From Gentiana macrophylla (Eukaryota > Streptophyta > Magnoliopsida > Gentianales > Gentianaceae): a DNA stretch of 64,000 nt. Positions 44,818 to 54,748 of the stretch are shown here, in pieces. The position numbers were made by a program, and so were the translations under genes. The stretch is from positions 1 to 64,000 of the forward strand of contig JAOBSW010000634.1 of the NCBI GenBank assembly GCA_026214975.1, in the 5' to 3' direction. The notes beneath the pieces are model-generated. The model was not told where the DNA came from, ran no database searches, and worked only from the letters and a program-made list of their open reading frames with translations. The stretch's first letter is position 1, and the number at the start of each line of letters is the position of its first letter.

Positions 44818-46070
44818 ACCTTGTCAGTACATTGCCAATAACTTGTTCAAAACAGGTGATTCCTTAACCATTGTGGATTTTGGTTATTTTGATTTTCAGA
44901 ACTTCATCTTGGTAGGGTCTGCTGTAGTTTTTTCTCTGGGGTCGGCAGATCCTTGAAGCTGCTTGAGTTGTTGCATCGGTAACATTATTAGCGGGTGGTG
45001 TTCATTGAGGCGATGATCGAAACTTTCAAGTCATTGAATCTTTCCAAAACTTCAACACAACTGGATCGGTGACTTGTTGATTCTCAGTGAGTTCACAATC
45101 TTTATCTTCCATACCAGTAAACTTAGGTTCATCAAACACAACATGGATTGTTTCTTCATGTTTTGATGTTCTTTTGTTCAATTACACTGAATGCTCACTT
45201 GATGAAGAATATCCTAAGAAAATTCCTTCATCCGATTTTGGTTGGAATGTTTTCAAATGAGCTTTATGATTTAGAATAAAACATTTGCTTCCAAATGGAT
45301 GAAAATAGGATATGTTAGGTATCCTTCCATTCCAGATCTCATAAGGTGTCTTGATAGCTTCTTGTTTCTTGATGTTCTGCTTTTGTGTATAGCATGTTTG
45401 TATTATCGCTTCATTTAATATCTTTCGAGCAGAATGCTTCACAAATCATTGTTCTTCCTGCTTCCTTTAAGGTTCTGTTTCTTCTTTCAAAGAACCCCAT
45501 TTTTTGAGGTGTACCAAGCAATGACAAGTTGATGTAGTACACCATTACATTCACAATATTCTCTTATAACTTTGTTGAGAAATTCGAGTACCACGATCGA
45601 TCTTATCTTTATGAGTATTAAACTTTTCTCATTTTGTAATCTCTTCAAAAGATTAGGCATGCTTTGAAGTGTTTCACTTTTCTTGTTCATGAATATCACC
45701 CAAGTGTATCTAGAGTAATCATCCACAACCACTAGGGTATACTTCTTTCTGTTACACTTGTTGGAGTTATTGGTCCAAAAGATCCATGTGCATCGGCTCC
45801 AACACTCTATTAGTTGATTGTTTGGTCTTTGATTTAAAACTTGACTTTATCATTTACCTTGGCGACAAGCATCACATATAGCATCCTTCTTGAATGTGAT
45901 CTCGGGTAAACCAACCCACGATTTCTTCTTTACCAACCTGATTAATATCATCAAAGTTTAAGTGATTCAACTTCTTGTGCCATAGCCAATTGAGTTCGGA
46001 CATAGTATGCACTATCGAGGCGAGTTTGGAGGCTATGATGAGACCAATCCACAACATACATATTCATTTG
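44818..46070 (-). pseudogene. copia-2 integrase, frameshifted
   Basis: The finger region reads SELNWLWHKKLNHLNFDDIN (46057 on). The core pieces are VVDDYSRYTWVIFMNKKSETLQSMPNLLKRLQNE (45732 on), FLNKVIREYCECNGVLHQL (second Asp region reads IRS-VVLEFLNK) and KNGVL where QNGVAERRNRTL with the Glu is expected. The C-terminal piece 45442-45182 reads IKTPYEIWNGRIPNISYFHPFGSKCFILNHKAHLKTFQPKSDEGIFLGYSSSS. The tail to 44818 is acidic and broken. Wording is the same as in copia-1. Confidence 0.8.
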
Positions 46071-46398
46071 TTGTCTTACCAAAGCAAGTACAACTTGATC
46101 ACCTCTTTCACTAATGACAATGCGGTTGTCTTTGTCAAAAGTGACCTTGTATCCCATATCACGTAATTGTCGATTGCTCGACAAGTTGTAATCCAATCCT
46201 TCCACATATGCAACATTCTTGATTGTAAGTCCATTTCGATAAGTGTGCCATATCCTCTTGTATATCAGGTGTATTTTTGTTGCCAAAATTCACTCTTGGA
46301 CCATCTTTTGCCACAAAATTTGATAAGCAGTGCTTATTCTTTGTCATGTGTCCGGAACATCCCTTTGTCAAAGTACGCAGACACCCTACAAAACAAAG
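46071..46398 (-). pseudogene. copia-2 protease, active site altered
   Basis: After the gag stop the frame stays open through LCFVGCLRTLTKGCSGHMTKNKHCLSNFVAKDGPRVNFGNKNTP (46398-46270), then shifts into NGLTIKNVAYVEGLDYNLSSNRQLRDMGYKVTFDKDN. The aspartic protease D-S-G-C reads T-K-G-C, written CTTTGACAAAGGGATG. Replacing CTTTG by CTG and CAAAG by CAG, the recurrent error pattern of this element, would recover an Asp-containing site. Confidence 0.7.
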
Positions 46399-48726
46399 TT
46401 AATGCATTTTAGGTACCCAAACCTGTTTGGGTCCATAATGGTCGATGGTAAGCATGACCCTTGGCATGTCTCCATAAGGTCTTCTCCGAATGTGTCATAC
46501 TTTGGTTCATACTTTGGTTCATACATGTATTCCACACATCCATAAGGTCTAACAATGAGGTTGTGTAGGAATCACATATGTTTCGGCCTTTTGGTTTATA
46601 ATTTGTTTGAAGTGATTCTTGTTGTTAAAAACATTTGCATAACCATAGGTGTCTGTCTCTGCATAGGAAACGACCCTATAATATGGAGTCTCATTGAGGT
46701 CTCTTTGAGGCCTTGTATAAGTCCTCTGCTGAGCCCTTGGCTGATTCCATTGCATAGGTTTTACCCTAGCAATATGGTTATACTTACTATTTTTAACAGT
46801 AGATGCAGGAATATTCCAATCATCATCAGTAGGGAACAGTCTACCTTTCCCCCTGAGATAAGTATCCCTTGAATGATCAACATTTTTGGGTTTAGGATTC
46901 TTATCCTTGGAATATTTCATTTCTTACCTTCTTCCGTGGTCCAAACAGACTTGGTAGCAGTGTGCGCTATCGGCTGACTTAGAAGGCACAACAGTCCTAT
47001 TTTTGGATTTATTCTTTTTACTAGAGCTGTTGACTTCTTAGACTTCCGATTTTGCTTCCTTGAAGCATTCTCATTTGGTTTTTCTTCTTCCAAGAACCTT
47101 ACTGGGAGTTGGATCTAGTGCAGGTACAAACTTAGGACCAATTCTGGTACTAGGTTCAGTAACCTTACTGGATCCACTCTTGTTAGATTGCTGAGTTCCA
47201 AATCCAAGCCCTGTTCTATCCCCATAAGGCTTTCCTGATTTGTATGCAGTATTGGAACAAGATGGTTCAGCAGATTCAGAGGCTGCTGGATGTTCAGCAG
47301 ACTTATTTTGATTCTGTTCAACATCTTTTTCCTTACCCTTGAGAACCCTTAATTCAGCTTTCAATCTTCCAACTTCTAACTCAAGAGTTTCTTTTTGGCC
47401 TTCACAACCTCATAGCTTGATTGTATTACCTCGGTTGATTAAGGATGGCATCCAAAGTCCCATTGTTGTTGTCGAATTTCTAGGATTTGAACCACAAGTT
47501 GATTCACAATCACTTCGGCAGGAGTGTTGATAGATACTGATGTTGTATACCTCCTCGTTTCATCCATATTAGCCATCAAAGCATAATCCTCCATATCAAA
47601 GAACCAAAGGTGCGGTGTCATCGATTCATTTCCTTTTCGATTCAACTTCATAGCTTTGATTCATCTTCAACAACCATAGCCTTCTTGCCAAGTCTTCTTT
47701 GTTGACTTTTGGTCTTGATGAGTGCAGACGGTCAGTCTAAAATGTCCAGGCTTCTTGCAATTGAAACAAAGATAATCGGAGTTCCTTGCCTTGTTTTAAC
47801 TCGGGACGGTCCAGGTTTGAAGTGTCCTAGTTTCTTGCAATGAAAGCTGAGATAGTCATTATCTTTCCTTGGTTCTTCTTCCTTCCTTCTTTCAAGAGGC
47901 CTTTTGTAAAATTTCTTGGGGCCTTTCCGGTCTTCATCATCCCGATTTTCTTGCTTAGTAGGGCAATTTGTTCTTGCATCTCATCCGGCATTTCATCTGT
48001 CCTCTGATGTTTCTTCATGATGTGAAGCAGCCAATGCAGTGGTCTTTGGCTCTTCCTTCTCAGTTTCAGGCACCAGCTTCTTGCTAAATTCATATGCCTT
48101 AAGATCAGAGAACAACTTGAAGGTGTCTTCTTCATGCAATTTCCTCATTTCTTCAATTGCAGTCACCTTCATTTTCCAAACATCTTTTGCAGGTAGAGCT
48201 TCCAAGATTTTGGTGTTTATTTCCTCTTTTGAATAACTTACACTCAGCAGGGTAAGTTCATCCAGGATTGCATTGAATCTGGACTCCATTTGCTCAATGG
48301 TTTCATTTGGCAAACATTTTGAACTTTTGGAACCTTTTAAAGCTACACTGATTTTGTTCTTCTTTATTGCATCAGTGCCTTCACAGATCAAGTGAATCTT
48401 GTCCCAAAGTTCCTTTGCAGTCTTGCAATCTTTAACCTTCATGTACATATTGCTATCCAAGGTTCTGTAAATGATATCAATAGCAATGTTGTTGAGGTTT
48501 GCTCTTTTTCTGTCTTCTGCATTCCATTCTCTTTTTGGTTTAGGAATGTACTCAGTTCTGTCACCCACTGTTACTGCCTTTGTAATCTCCAGTGGTCCTT
48601 CAATTAGTACATCCATCATCTCATCATGGGTAGCAGCAAGATATGCCTCGCATTCAGCGTTTATACTCATCAAATCTATCAAGAGAACACATCAACATAG
48701 TTCTAGCATCTTGTGTGTTGTCCATG
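46399..48726 (-). pseudogene. copia-2 gag, frameshifted
   Basis: ATG at 48726 (MDNTQDARTMLMCSLDRFDEYK) corresponds to the copia-1 start. A shift near 48670 leads to the open part ending at 47993: AYLAATHDEMMDVLIEGPLEITKAV...MYMKVKDCKTAKELWDKIHLICEGTDAIKKNKISVALKG, TIEQMESRFNAILDELTLLSVSYSKEEINTKILEALPAKDVWKMKVTAIEEMRKLHEEDTFKLFSDLKAYEF. Two zinc knuckles lie at about 47845-47720. A basic region with TYLRGKGRLFPTDDDWNIPAS follows (46870-46790). It ends WVPKMH and TAA (46401-46399), as in copia-1. Confidence 0.85.
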
Positions 48727-48813
48727 ATGCAAGTCTTGAAAATCGGTAACTTGAAAGAAAGTTTTAAAGAATTTTCACAAGCACAACAAGTAGGATTCCT
48801 TGAGCGAACCTTT

Positions 48814-48825
48814 GCTCCGATACCA
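48814..48825 (-). other. copia-2 primer binding site (tRNA-iMet type)
   Basis: On the minus strand it reads TGGTATCGGAGC, two bases after the 5' LTR. The standard is TGGTATCAGAGC; the single change turns CAG into CGG, again at a CAG. Confidence 0.88.
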
Positions 48826-48827
48826 AT

Positions 48828-50539
48828 TGTTGGTCCTTGAAAGGCTTTGGTTAAGTTTAGAGGGGGTGAATAAACTTAACACTTAAAACTTTGGAGTTAA
48901 CAAATTCTGCAACTTCCAGATCTGCGATACTTCAGAGTCTGCTTGAGACTTGATGAGAGTTTGGCGATAAATGATGAGTCTCTCGATAGTTAAGTTCTTT
49001 GAATTTGTGCAAATGTGAATTAAATCAAAATTAAGCCTTAGTACTTGTTGTCAAATATGATACTAAGTATTAGATACTCGATGAGTGCAAGTGTGTGATT
49101 TCGGTTGCTAGATTCGATGAGGTTAATGAGTGAAATAAAACAAGTGCAGAAAGTAAAAGAGAAAGTAAGTAGGCGATTTTTATAGTGGTTCAGGTGATGT
49201 AATCCTGTACGTCCACTCTTCTCTGTGATGTTGGAGGAAATTCACTAGAGATCTTTGATGTAATTTATTACAAAGATTCCTAAGTTGTTTGTCCTTCACC
49301 AATGACTATGGCTTCACAAATGAAAACTCGGGAGCAGGTAGAATTGCTGCTCCTTAGTCTTCCACTGGTCCTTGAAGGGTAGGATTGCCTCTTCACCCGA
49401 CTCCACCACAAACAACGATCTTTCACACCTAATGGATGCTTCACTGTCTTTCAGAGTTCTTTATAAAATAAAGAATGAATCAAATAAATGATTCGATTGC
49501 AGCAGCTTGATTAGGATGATGTAATCAATGACTTGCGTCTTCAAGTGTGTATGCTTGATGTAGTTTGAACACAGAATGCACTTGAAGAAAATAACTAGAT
49601 CGGTGACCTTAAGCTTAGTAAGTTCAAAGAGGTGTTTTCAAATTTCAAGATTGTCACTTAAAGTTTATCCCAAAAATTCATCATCTTATCTTGAGTTGAA
49701 AGTCTTCTATTTATAGGTAGGAATGCATGTGACTTGCATTTGAAATTCAAATGTGACCGTTCCTTGTATTTGTCCCATCTGATAACCAATCTGTCACTAT
49801 TCATAGATCGATTAACTCGCCGAATTCCTTTTGACAATGCGATCATCCACCCTTTGACTTGTATCCAATGGATAAAAATATGGATCATCCCAACGCGTCT
49901 TTTTAATCTCACCTTTGATTTTCTTGATAAGTCGAGGTAGTTGGCTGTCCTTATCCATGTAATCTTTCAAGATAATCTTGAATTAATCGAGGTAATACAT
50001 CAAAGAGTTTATGAGTCTCTTTGAGATACCTATCGATCAGTCTTGATGATCATCATGTAACTGTATATAAAATACAATGCAGCTGATTACTTCTATCTAA
50101 CTTTTATTTGTGTAGTTAGATTACATCATTTTAATTGTAACTAAGTTCCAAACATCATCCAACTTATGGAACTTAGACCTTCTACACAAGGTATATGTAA
50201 TCAGTTTAGGTCATCACAGACTTGCCTAAATTCTGATCCCATATCCTTGACTTGAATTACTAAGTTTGATCCCTTAGCCTTCATTTACTGAGTTTGAACC
50301 CTCAACCTTGGCTTCTCGGGTCAAGAGGTTCCACGACTAGTCTCTCGACCTATCTACCTCATCGACCTAGACCGATCTCATTATCAATCAATCGACCACT
50401 TTACTGATGCTTGTTTGATCAAACCTAATTATGAATCAAACTATAATAAACCTATACATTTTATCTAGACATCTTTTTGCCTTTGCACTATAACAGCTAG
50501 TATGGCACTCATCATCAAAACTAAGAAATAAGTCCAACA
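48828..50539 (-). repeat. copia-2 5' LTR
   Basis: This LTR is 1712 bp. The TATA box is at 49715-49708 and the dyad CATTTGAA-a-TTCAAATG at 49737-49753. CAGCAGG...CTGCTGAG in the 3' LTR (37868 region) reads CAAAGAG...CTCTTTGAG here (50008 region). Confidence 0.92.
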
Positions 50540-50544
50540 ACTAG

Positions 50545-51461
50545 GGAAAAGGCCAACCCACAGCGGACTCAACAATTAAGCCGCATTGCTCCCAGTCCTT
50601 CACTTTCGCAGGAAGCCAATAGAATAATCGGCAAGCGTTGACTTTTCTCCGAACCAGCAGCAGATTATGAGTATCCCCGGGAATATTCGTCGCGGCTTTC
50701 CCAAATGTATAAAACCTCAAGATCACAGGAAGGGTTGGTTCATGTTTCAACATTCGGCATAGGATTATGAAAGCCGAGATTATCTTCACCACCCCGGGGA
50801 TGAAATCGCAGGGCAGAGCAACCAGCCTCTCCATCACCTCCACGAAGAAGGGGTCGAAAAGTGGACGCAAACCCGAAACAAAGTGATCATAGAACAAGAT
50901 GAGGCCGTCCGTCTTAAGACGTTGGCTGGCTCGATCAACATCTATAGCGACGCCACTCGGCTCAGAGTTTTTCTCTGCCCGATCAGAAGCGATGGCCGGA
51001 CTGTCAGGAAAACTGGTGAAAATATAATCGGGGGAAATGTTGTGACTGGTGAAGGTTCCCGAGGTAGCAAGACTTCTATGAATGTCAGGCCACCGATTCT
51101 CAATCTCCTTATCCATGGTGGCTATCAATATTTCCTCCTCTACGGCCTCGAGATTGTCGGGTGCAGGTGTCTTGTTCCTTTTGCCCTCATCATCGCCGAC
51201 CTTGTCTTTGGCCGCTACCCCTAACGTCAAACTCGAAGTCCAGCGGTGCCTTTAATAACCGTGGGCGCCGCCTTCCTATGTTTGACTTGCTCGGAAATAA
51301 TTTTATGAGCAGTGGCCTTTTGTCACCACCTCGAGATGAGTCGGGCGAAATAAGGCCATTTCTCGCCGACACTAGCTATCGGCTGAGAGCTCGCCTCCTC
51401 ATCACCCCCTAGGCGTAACCATGGACATCATCATTTTCATCGCCGCCGCTCTGAGACATCC
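50545..51461 (-). pseudogene. Gene C segment 1: N-terminal gypsy-type-transposon-like domain
   Basis: ATG 51458 gives MSQSGGDENDDVHGYA; a stop and shift near 51410 follow, then EKWPYFARLI. The open part 51230-50541 reads LILFYDHFVSGLRPLFDPFFVEVMERLVALPCDFIPGVVKIISAFIILCRMLKHEPTLPVILRFYTFG...LFYWLPAKVKDWEQCGLIVES-VGWPFP. The layout G-R-PL-PFF-EV----L---Q--P--W-II--FI-LCR-L--EPT---F--F matches the plant 'putative gypsy type transposon' family (PF04195, from memory). It ends at the copia-2 junction and continues in segment 2. Confidence 0.72.
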
Positions 51462-52000
51462 TGCAAAACAAAAGGACGAGGCGGATAAGCATCACCAAGG
51501 ACATTTACAGTTGGACCAAGATGAATCGCCCATACCTTGACACCCCATCCTTTGTTTTGCATCGAGACGTGCAAAACCTCATAAACCGTGGAAAAGACTC
51601 AAAGGGAATACCCAAAATCAAACCAAAACAATGCAAGAACAGAGATAAAAAAAGCACGACAAAGGAAACCGAATCATAGAAAATGCAAAGGCAAAAAGGG
51701 CAGTAAAAGCGTCCACCGGCCGGAATCCGGCAAGAATTCAGAACACACAATACCGTCGAGAGTAACAAGACATGAAATCATGTACAAGGGCCTAATAAAT
51801 CATAAAAGGAAGATGGTCTACCTGATAAACAGTGATAAGCACCGAGGAGCCGGAGTATGATAGGAGCAGGTTTCCAAGGATTGTGCCAGAAATCGTCTCG
51901 TCGGAAAACCTTCACTGACAACCTACTTGTAGACCGTCGTCAAAGAGATCAGAAATTCAGAAATGTTGAGGTCAAGGGTCCGCCTCCCCTATATAGGCCG
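51462..52000 (-). promoter_or_regulatory. Gene C promoter and spliced leader
   Basis: A minus-strand TATATAGG box (51995-51990) is followed by about 140 bases of leader, a donor CAG|GTAGACC at 51821, and an acceptor TTTTGTTTTGCAG ending about 51462, three bases before the ATG. The spacing suggests a 5' leader intron of about 360 bases. Confidence 0.55.
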
Positions 52001-52182
52001 GGGGATATGGATCCGACGGCCACGATGGAAAGAATCCAAAGGACGAGGTGTAAAGCAGGAATTTCACATTTCAAATTCCCAAAATCGCCATCATTACGGT
52101 ACGAATGACGAAACACCCCATCCAATCAGAGCACACCTGGGTCACATCAGCTGTCACATCGACCGAAGATGAAAAAGCACAA

Positions 52183-52532
52183 GAAAAGCCAAATCTTGTG
52201 AAGTGGAGGCTACTCTCCCGAATGAAACTTCAAATCGGCCAAGGCGATTTGCCCACTACGACCCGCATATGAAGTCAAGGACATTTGCCCACGTACGACT
52301 TTGAATCGGCTTGGAACCAAAGATTCCGAAAAGCCATATCTAGTGAAGTTTAGGCTACTCGCCCGAATGAAACTTCAAATAGGCCAAGGCGATTCGCCCA
52401 CTACGGCCAGCATATGAAGTCAAGGCTATTTGCCCACTTACGACTTCAAATCGCTTGGGACCGAAGATTCTGAAAAGCCAAATCTAGTGTAGTTGAGGCA
52501 ACTCGCCCGAATAAAACTTCGAATAGCCTACT
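52183..52532 (+). repeat. 145-bp tandem repeat near the Tat 3' end (about 2.4 copies)
   Basis: GAAAAGCC(A/T)(A/T)ATCT(A/T)GTG starts at 52183, 52328 and 52472. Each unit holds CCCGAATGAAACTTCAAAT and GCCCACTACG/GCCCACTTACGAC sub-motifs. Tandem repeats just before the 3' LTR are common in Tat/Ogre elements. Confidence 0.85.
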
Positions 52533-52603
52533 AGCCAAATCCACCCGCAAGATCCGCTTCACGATGCCAGGAACTTACTCCCTACCCGACACCTCGAAGT
52601 GTC

Positions 52604-52626
52604 AAGGGTACGGAGTAGGGGGCCAT
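52604..52626 (+). other. Tat polypurine tract
   Basis: AAGGGTACGGAGTAGGGGGCCAT precedes TGATGGGCC, the likely LTR start. The position after the antisense genes and tandem repeat fits. Confidence 0.65.
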
Positions 52627-52858
52627 TGATGGGCCGGCTCCGCCTTCCGGGCTGCCGACCGCCGCATATAGGCGCCCGGGGATCAAATAAAGAAGGAACG
52701 GCCAGGTTTCCGCCCCTCGAGCATAACCACGCCGGAAACGGGCTCTGGCAACAGGCCCATGCGCATAAGGGTGAGAGATCCGCACAAAGACCTCTACCCC
52801 GAACACCGGGAGACTATGGACTGACGACCATGCCAACCAGCTAAGGATATGAGGCGAC
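52627..52858 (+). repeat. Tat 3' LTR, first 232 bases, cut by Athila-2
   Basis: The sequence is GC-rich and begins TGATGGGCCGGCTCC. It is not repeated elsewhere in the window, because the 5' LTR lies outside. Athila-2 enters after GCGAC (52854-52858). Confidence 0.6.
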
Positions 52859-54562
52859 TGATGTAACTCAACTAGATGATACTTTTTATGATGTTTTATC
52901 CCCATTTCTCATGCGTTTATTGATGTTTTCATATCAATTTGGGTCATTAGTTGCTTAGTTTCACCCAGTTGTGTAGATAGTAATTATTATATAAAATATC
53001 GTGTTTTGATTAGTTTGGTACCGGTTATAGTAACCGGAGCATCGTGTCGGGTTTACGCTTGGTATTTTGTGTTATATTGCAGGATTATAGGTAACCAAGA
53101 CCCCGAGTGACGCCACATGTGAGCATAGCATGTCTTTTGAGGGCTAGGAGAGTGTGCCGGAAGCTTATGAGTTCAGACGGATCAATTGTCCTTAGTGTTT
53201 CTACCGTAGCATACATCAACAGACATTTGACCCATCTTAGAGGCATTTTCTGGAGAATACTTTTGAATGAGAGTTGTAGATAAAGAAATGATCTTTCCAA
53301 CTCATTTTGAATCACATCAATCGGAGCTCTACAACTCAAGTTATGGCGATTTTTCTGAGCTGCTGCGAAATTGGCAATTTGGAGTGAAACTCTCTGTATA
53401 GCTACAGTGACGTTTGGCGCGCGCCAGACCTTTCGGGACGCACGCCAAACTTTGGTGACGCACGCCAAGCGTCGGAAAAAGCAGATTTTCAGCATAAAAT
53501 CCCCTTTTTGATCGAATTTTACCTAATTTTTGGCCCCCAACTTCATCTTCTTCAGTTTTTCCTTCTTGCAGGCACTATCCCCACCCCAAGGCTCTTATAG
53601 CCAATTTCTTGTAGAATTTAGCTCTTGATTCCCATTGTAACTATTAGGATTCTTAGTTTAATTTCTTTCACTTTTAGTTGGAGTTTGAAGACATAAGTGT
53701 GTTAACTCCATTGAAGGTTTTGGAGCTTGGATGAAGAATACCAATTTCGAGTTTTTGCTTTAGATTGGTAACTCTTAATTTTTACTTTGATTCAAGTGTT
53801 CTTATGATTATGAATGTTAGCTTTGTCATGTTAATGTTTGTAGTTATGAGTGGCTAGGTTTATCTAGGCAAGATTATGTTGTAGTATTGGTTTATCCTCT
53901 TGTGATTGATTGGGAATGATTGTTTGTGTTGTTAGTTTTGATTGTTGTGAAGCTTTGTCTACTTGTATTGTATTGATTGCTTGCATTGGAGTAATTGCCT
54001 AGTGTTAGCATTTACACGTTTAACGGATACCGAACGGAGATGTTAGACGTGGGAAGAGGGTAGGTGAACCGGAAGGTAAAATCGACCTCTCGTAGGCATT
54101 CGATTTCTTATCCGGGGATCATTGGCTTTGTCATTGCATTCACGGGCGTAGCATATCGAATCATTAGGTTTAGGGCATCTAGACCAAGGAGGAGGTAGAG
54201 AGCAATTTCATTCACTCGTATGAGGGGGAATTGCTTGTTTAGGAATGCACCGTTTCACATTTTCAAACACGAATGGTAGGAAGGTAGGAATTCATTCCCA
54301 TGACATTACAAGAGGATAGCTAGACTACACGTTATCTTGGTTAGCTTCTTTTATATTTTATCATCTTTGTTATTTCGAGCATTTTATTTATGCACCTAAT
54401 TACCATTTCACCAATTTGTGACCTAGATCGAATTAATATGAGCTTTTTAGTGTATAACCTCACAAGATAGTTCCCTGTGGATACGACCTTGACTCACCAA
54501 CTAGACTACAGTCGACCCGGTACTCTACCGGTTAGATTGGACACCTCGGTTTGGCCACATCA
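52859..54562 (+). repeat. Athila-2 5' LTR
   Basis: This LTR is 1704 bp, from TGATGTAACTCAAC to GGCCACATCA. It contains three GACGC(A/G)CGCCA-type motifs at 53409-53474 and a possible TATA-like CTCTTATAG near 53592. The Athila hallmark CCCTGTGGATACGACC is at about 54472-54487. Confidence 0.93.
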
Positions 54563-54570
54563 AGTTTTCT

Positions 54571-54587
54571 AGCGCCGTTGCCGGGGA
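54571..54587 (+). other. Athila-2 primer binding site (tRNA-Asp type)
   Basis: AGCGCCGTTGCCGGGGA lies eight bases after the LTR. It differs from the standard TGGCGCCGTTGCCGGGGA only at its first bases. Confidence 0.88.
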
Positions 54588-54748
54588 TCTATCTTGAGTA
54601 ACGGTTATTACTTGTATTAGTTTTAAAATTTTCGAGAATAGGTCGAACTTTTCTAATCTTATTTCTATTTTTCTTCTTTGGTGCTTACCAATTGGTGAGT
54701 CACCAAGTGTTATTTTATTGTGCTATTGTTGTTTCTGCCTTGTAGTGG

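Larger units (their letters stand above)
36672..50539 (-). mobile_element. copia-2: Ty1/copia Sirevirus-lineage retrotransposon with extra 3' ORF
   Basis: LTRs 36672-38406 and 48828-50539 begin TGTTGG and end CCAACA. A primer site lies inside the right LTR and a polypurine tract inside the left LTR, so it reads right to left. Flanks ACTTG (36667-36671) and ACTAG (50540-50544) are a target duplication with one change. Gag, protease, integrase, RT, RNase H and extra ORF match copia-1 throughout (RT visibly about 90% identical in protein, LTRs clearly diverged), so it is a sister family. It is inserted right after the N-terminal domain of antisense gene C. Confidence 0.9.
21764..51458 (-). pseudogene. 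Tat antisense gene C (gypsy-type-transposon N-domain plus coiled coil), split by three insertions
   Basis: Read on the minus strand, C starts at ATG 51458 (MSQSGGDEND...) just after an acceptor-like TTTTGTTTTGCAG. It runs through 51461-50545, 36671-36034, 34534-33739 and 22439-21764, ending GDHILAPPSDK-stop. Copia-2, the solo LTR and Athila-1 occupy the gaps. Each junction continues the same protein once one target duplication is dropped. The N-terminal domain resembles plant 'putative gypsy type transposon' proteins (PF04195, from memory); the C-terminal half is coiled coil. Introns are visible. Independent small lesions also exist (near 51410, 34215, 22090). The role is unknown. Confidence 0.72.
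1..52858 (+). mobile_element. Outer Ty3/gypsy Tat-lineage retrotransposon, interrupted by nested insertions
   Basis: This is the host element for all the others. Sense-strand gag, protease, RT, RNase H, a second RNase H and integrase occur in order at 1-3594 and resume after copia-1 at 17521-18420. Three antisense genes, a tandem repeat, a polypurine tract and the first 232 bases of a 3' LTR follow. The second RNase H, the C-x2-H-x4-H-x4-C gag knuckle, an integrase ending in a WHTDNLKRYY-like motif without chromodomain, and antisense ORFs before the 3' LTR are Tat traits. Without insertions about 12.3 kb of it lies in the window. The 5' LTR and most of gag lie left of base 1. The sense pol is badly decayed, more so than the antisense genes. 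Confidence 0.85.

Noticed and set aside
52183..52532. CRISPR-like array
   Set aside because: Units are 145 bp and contiguous without spacers, and the genome is plant. This is an ordinary tandem repeat.
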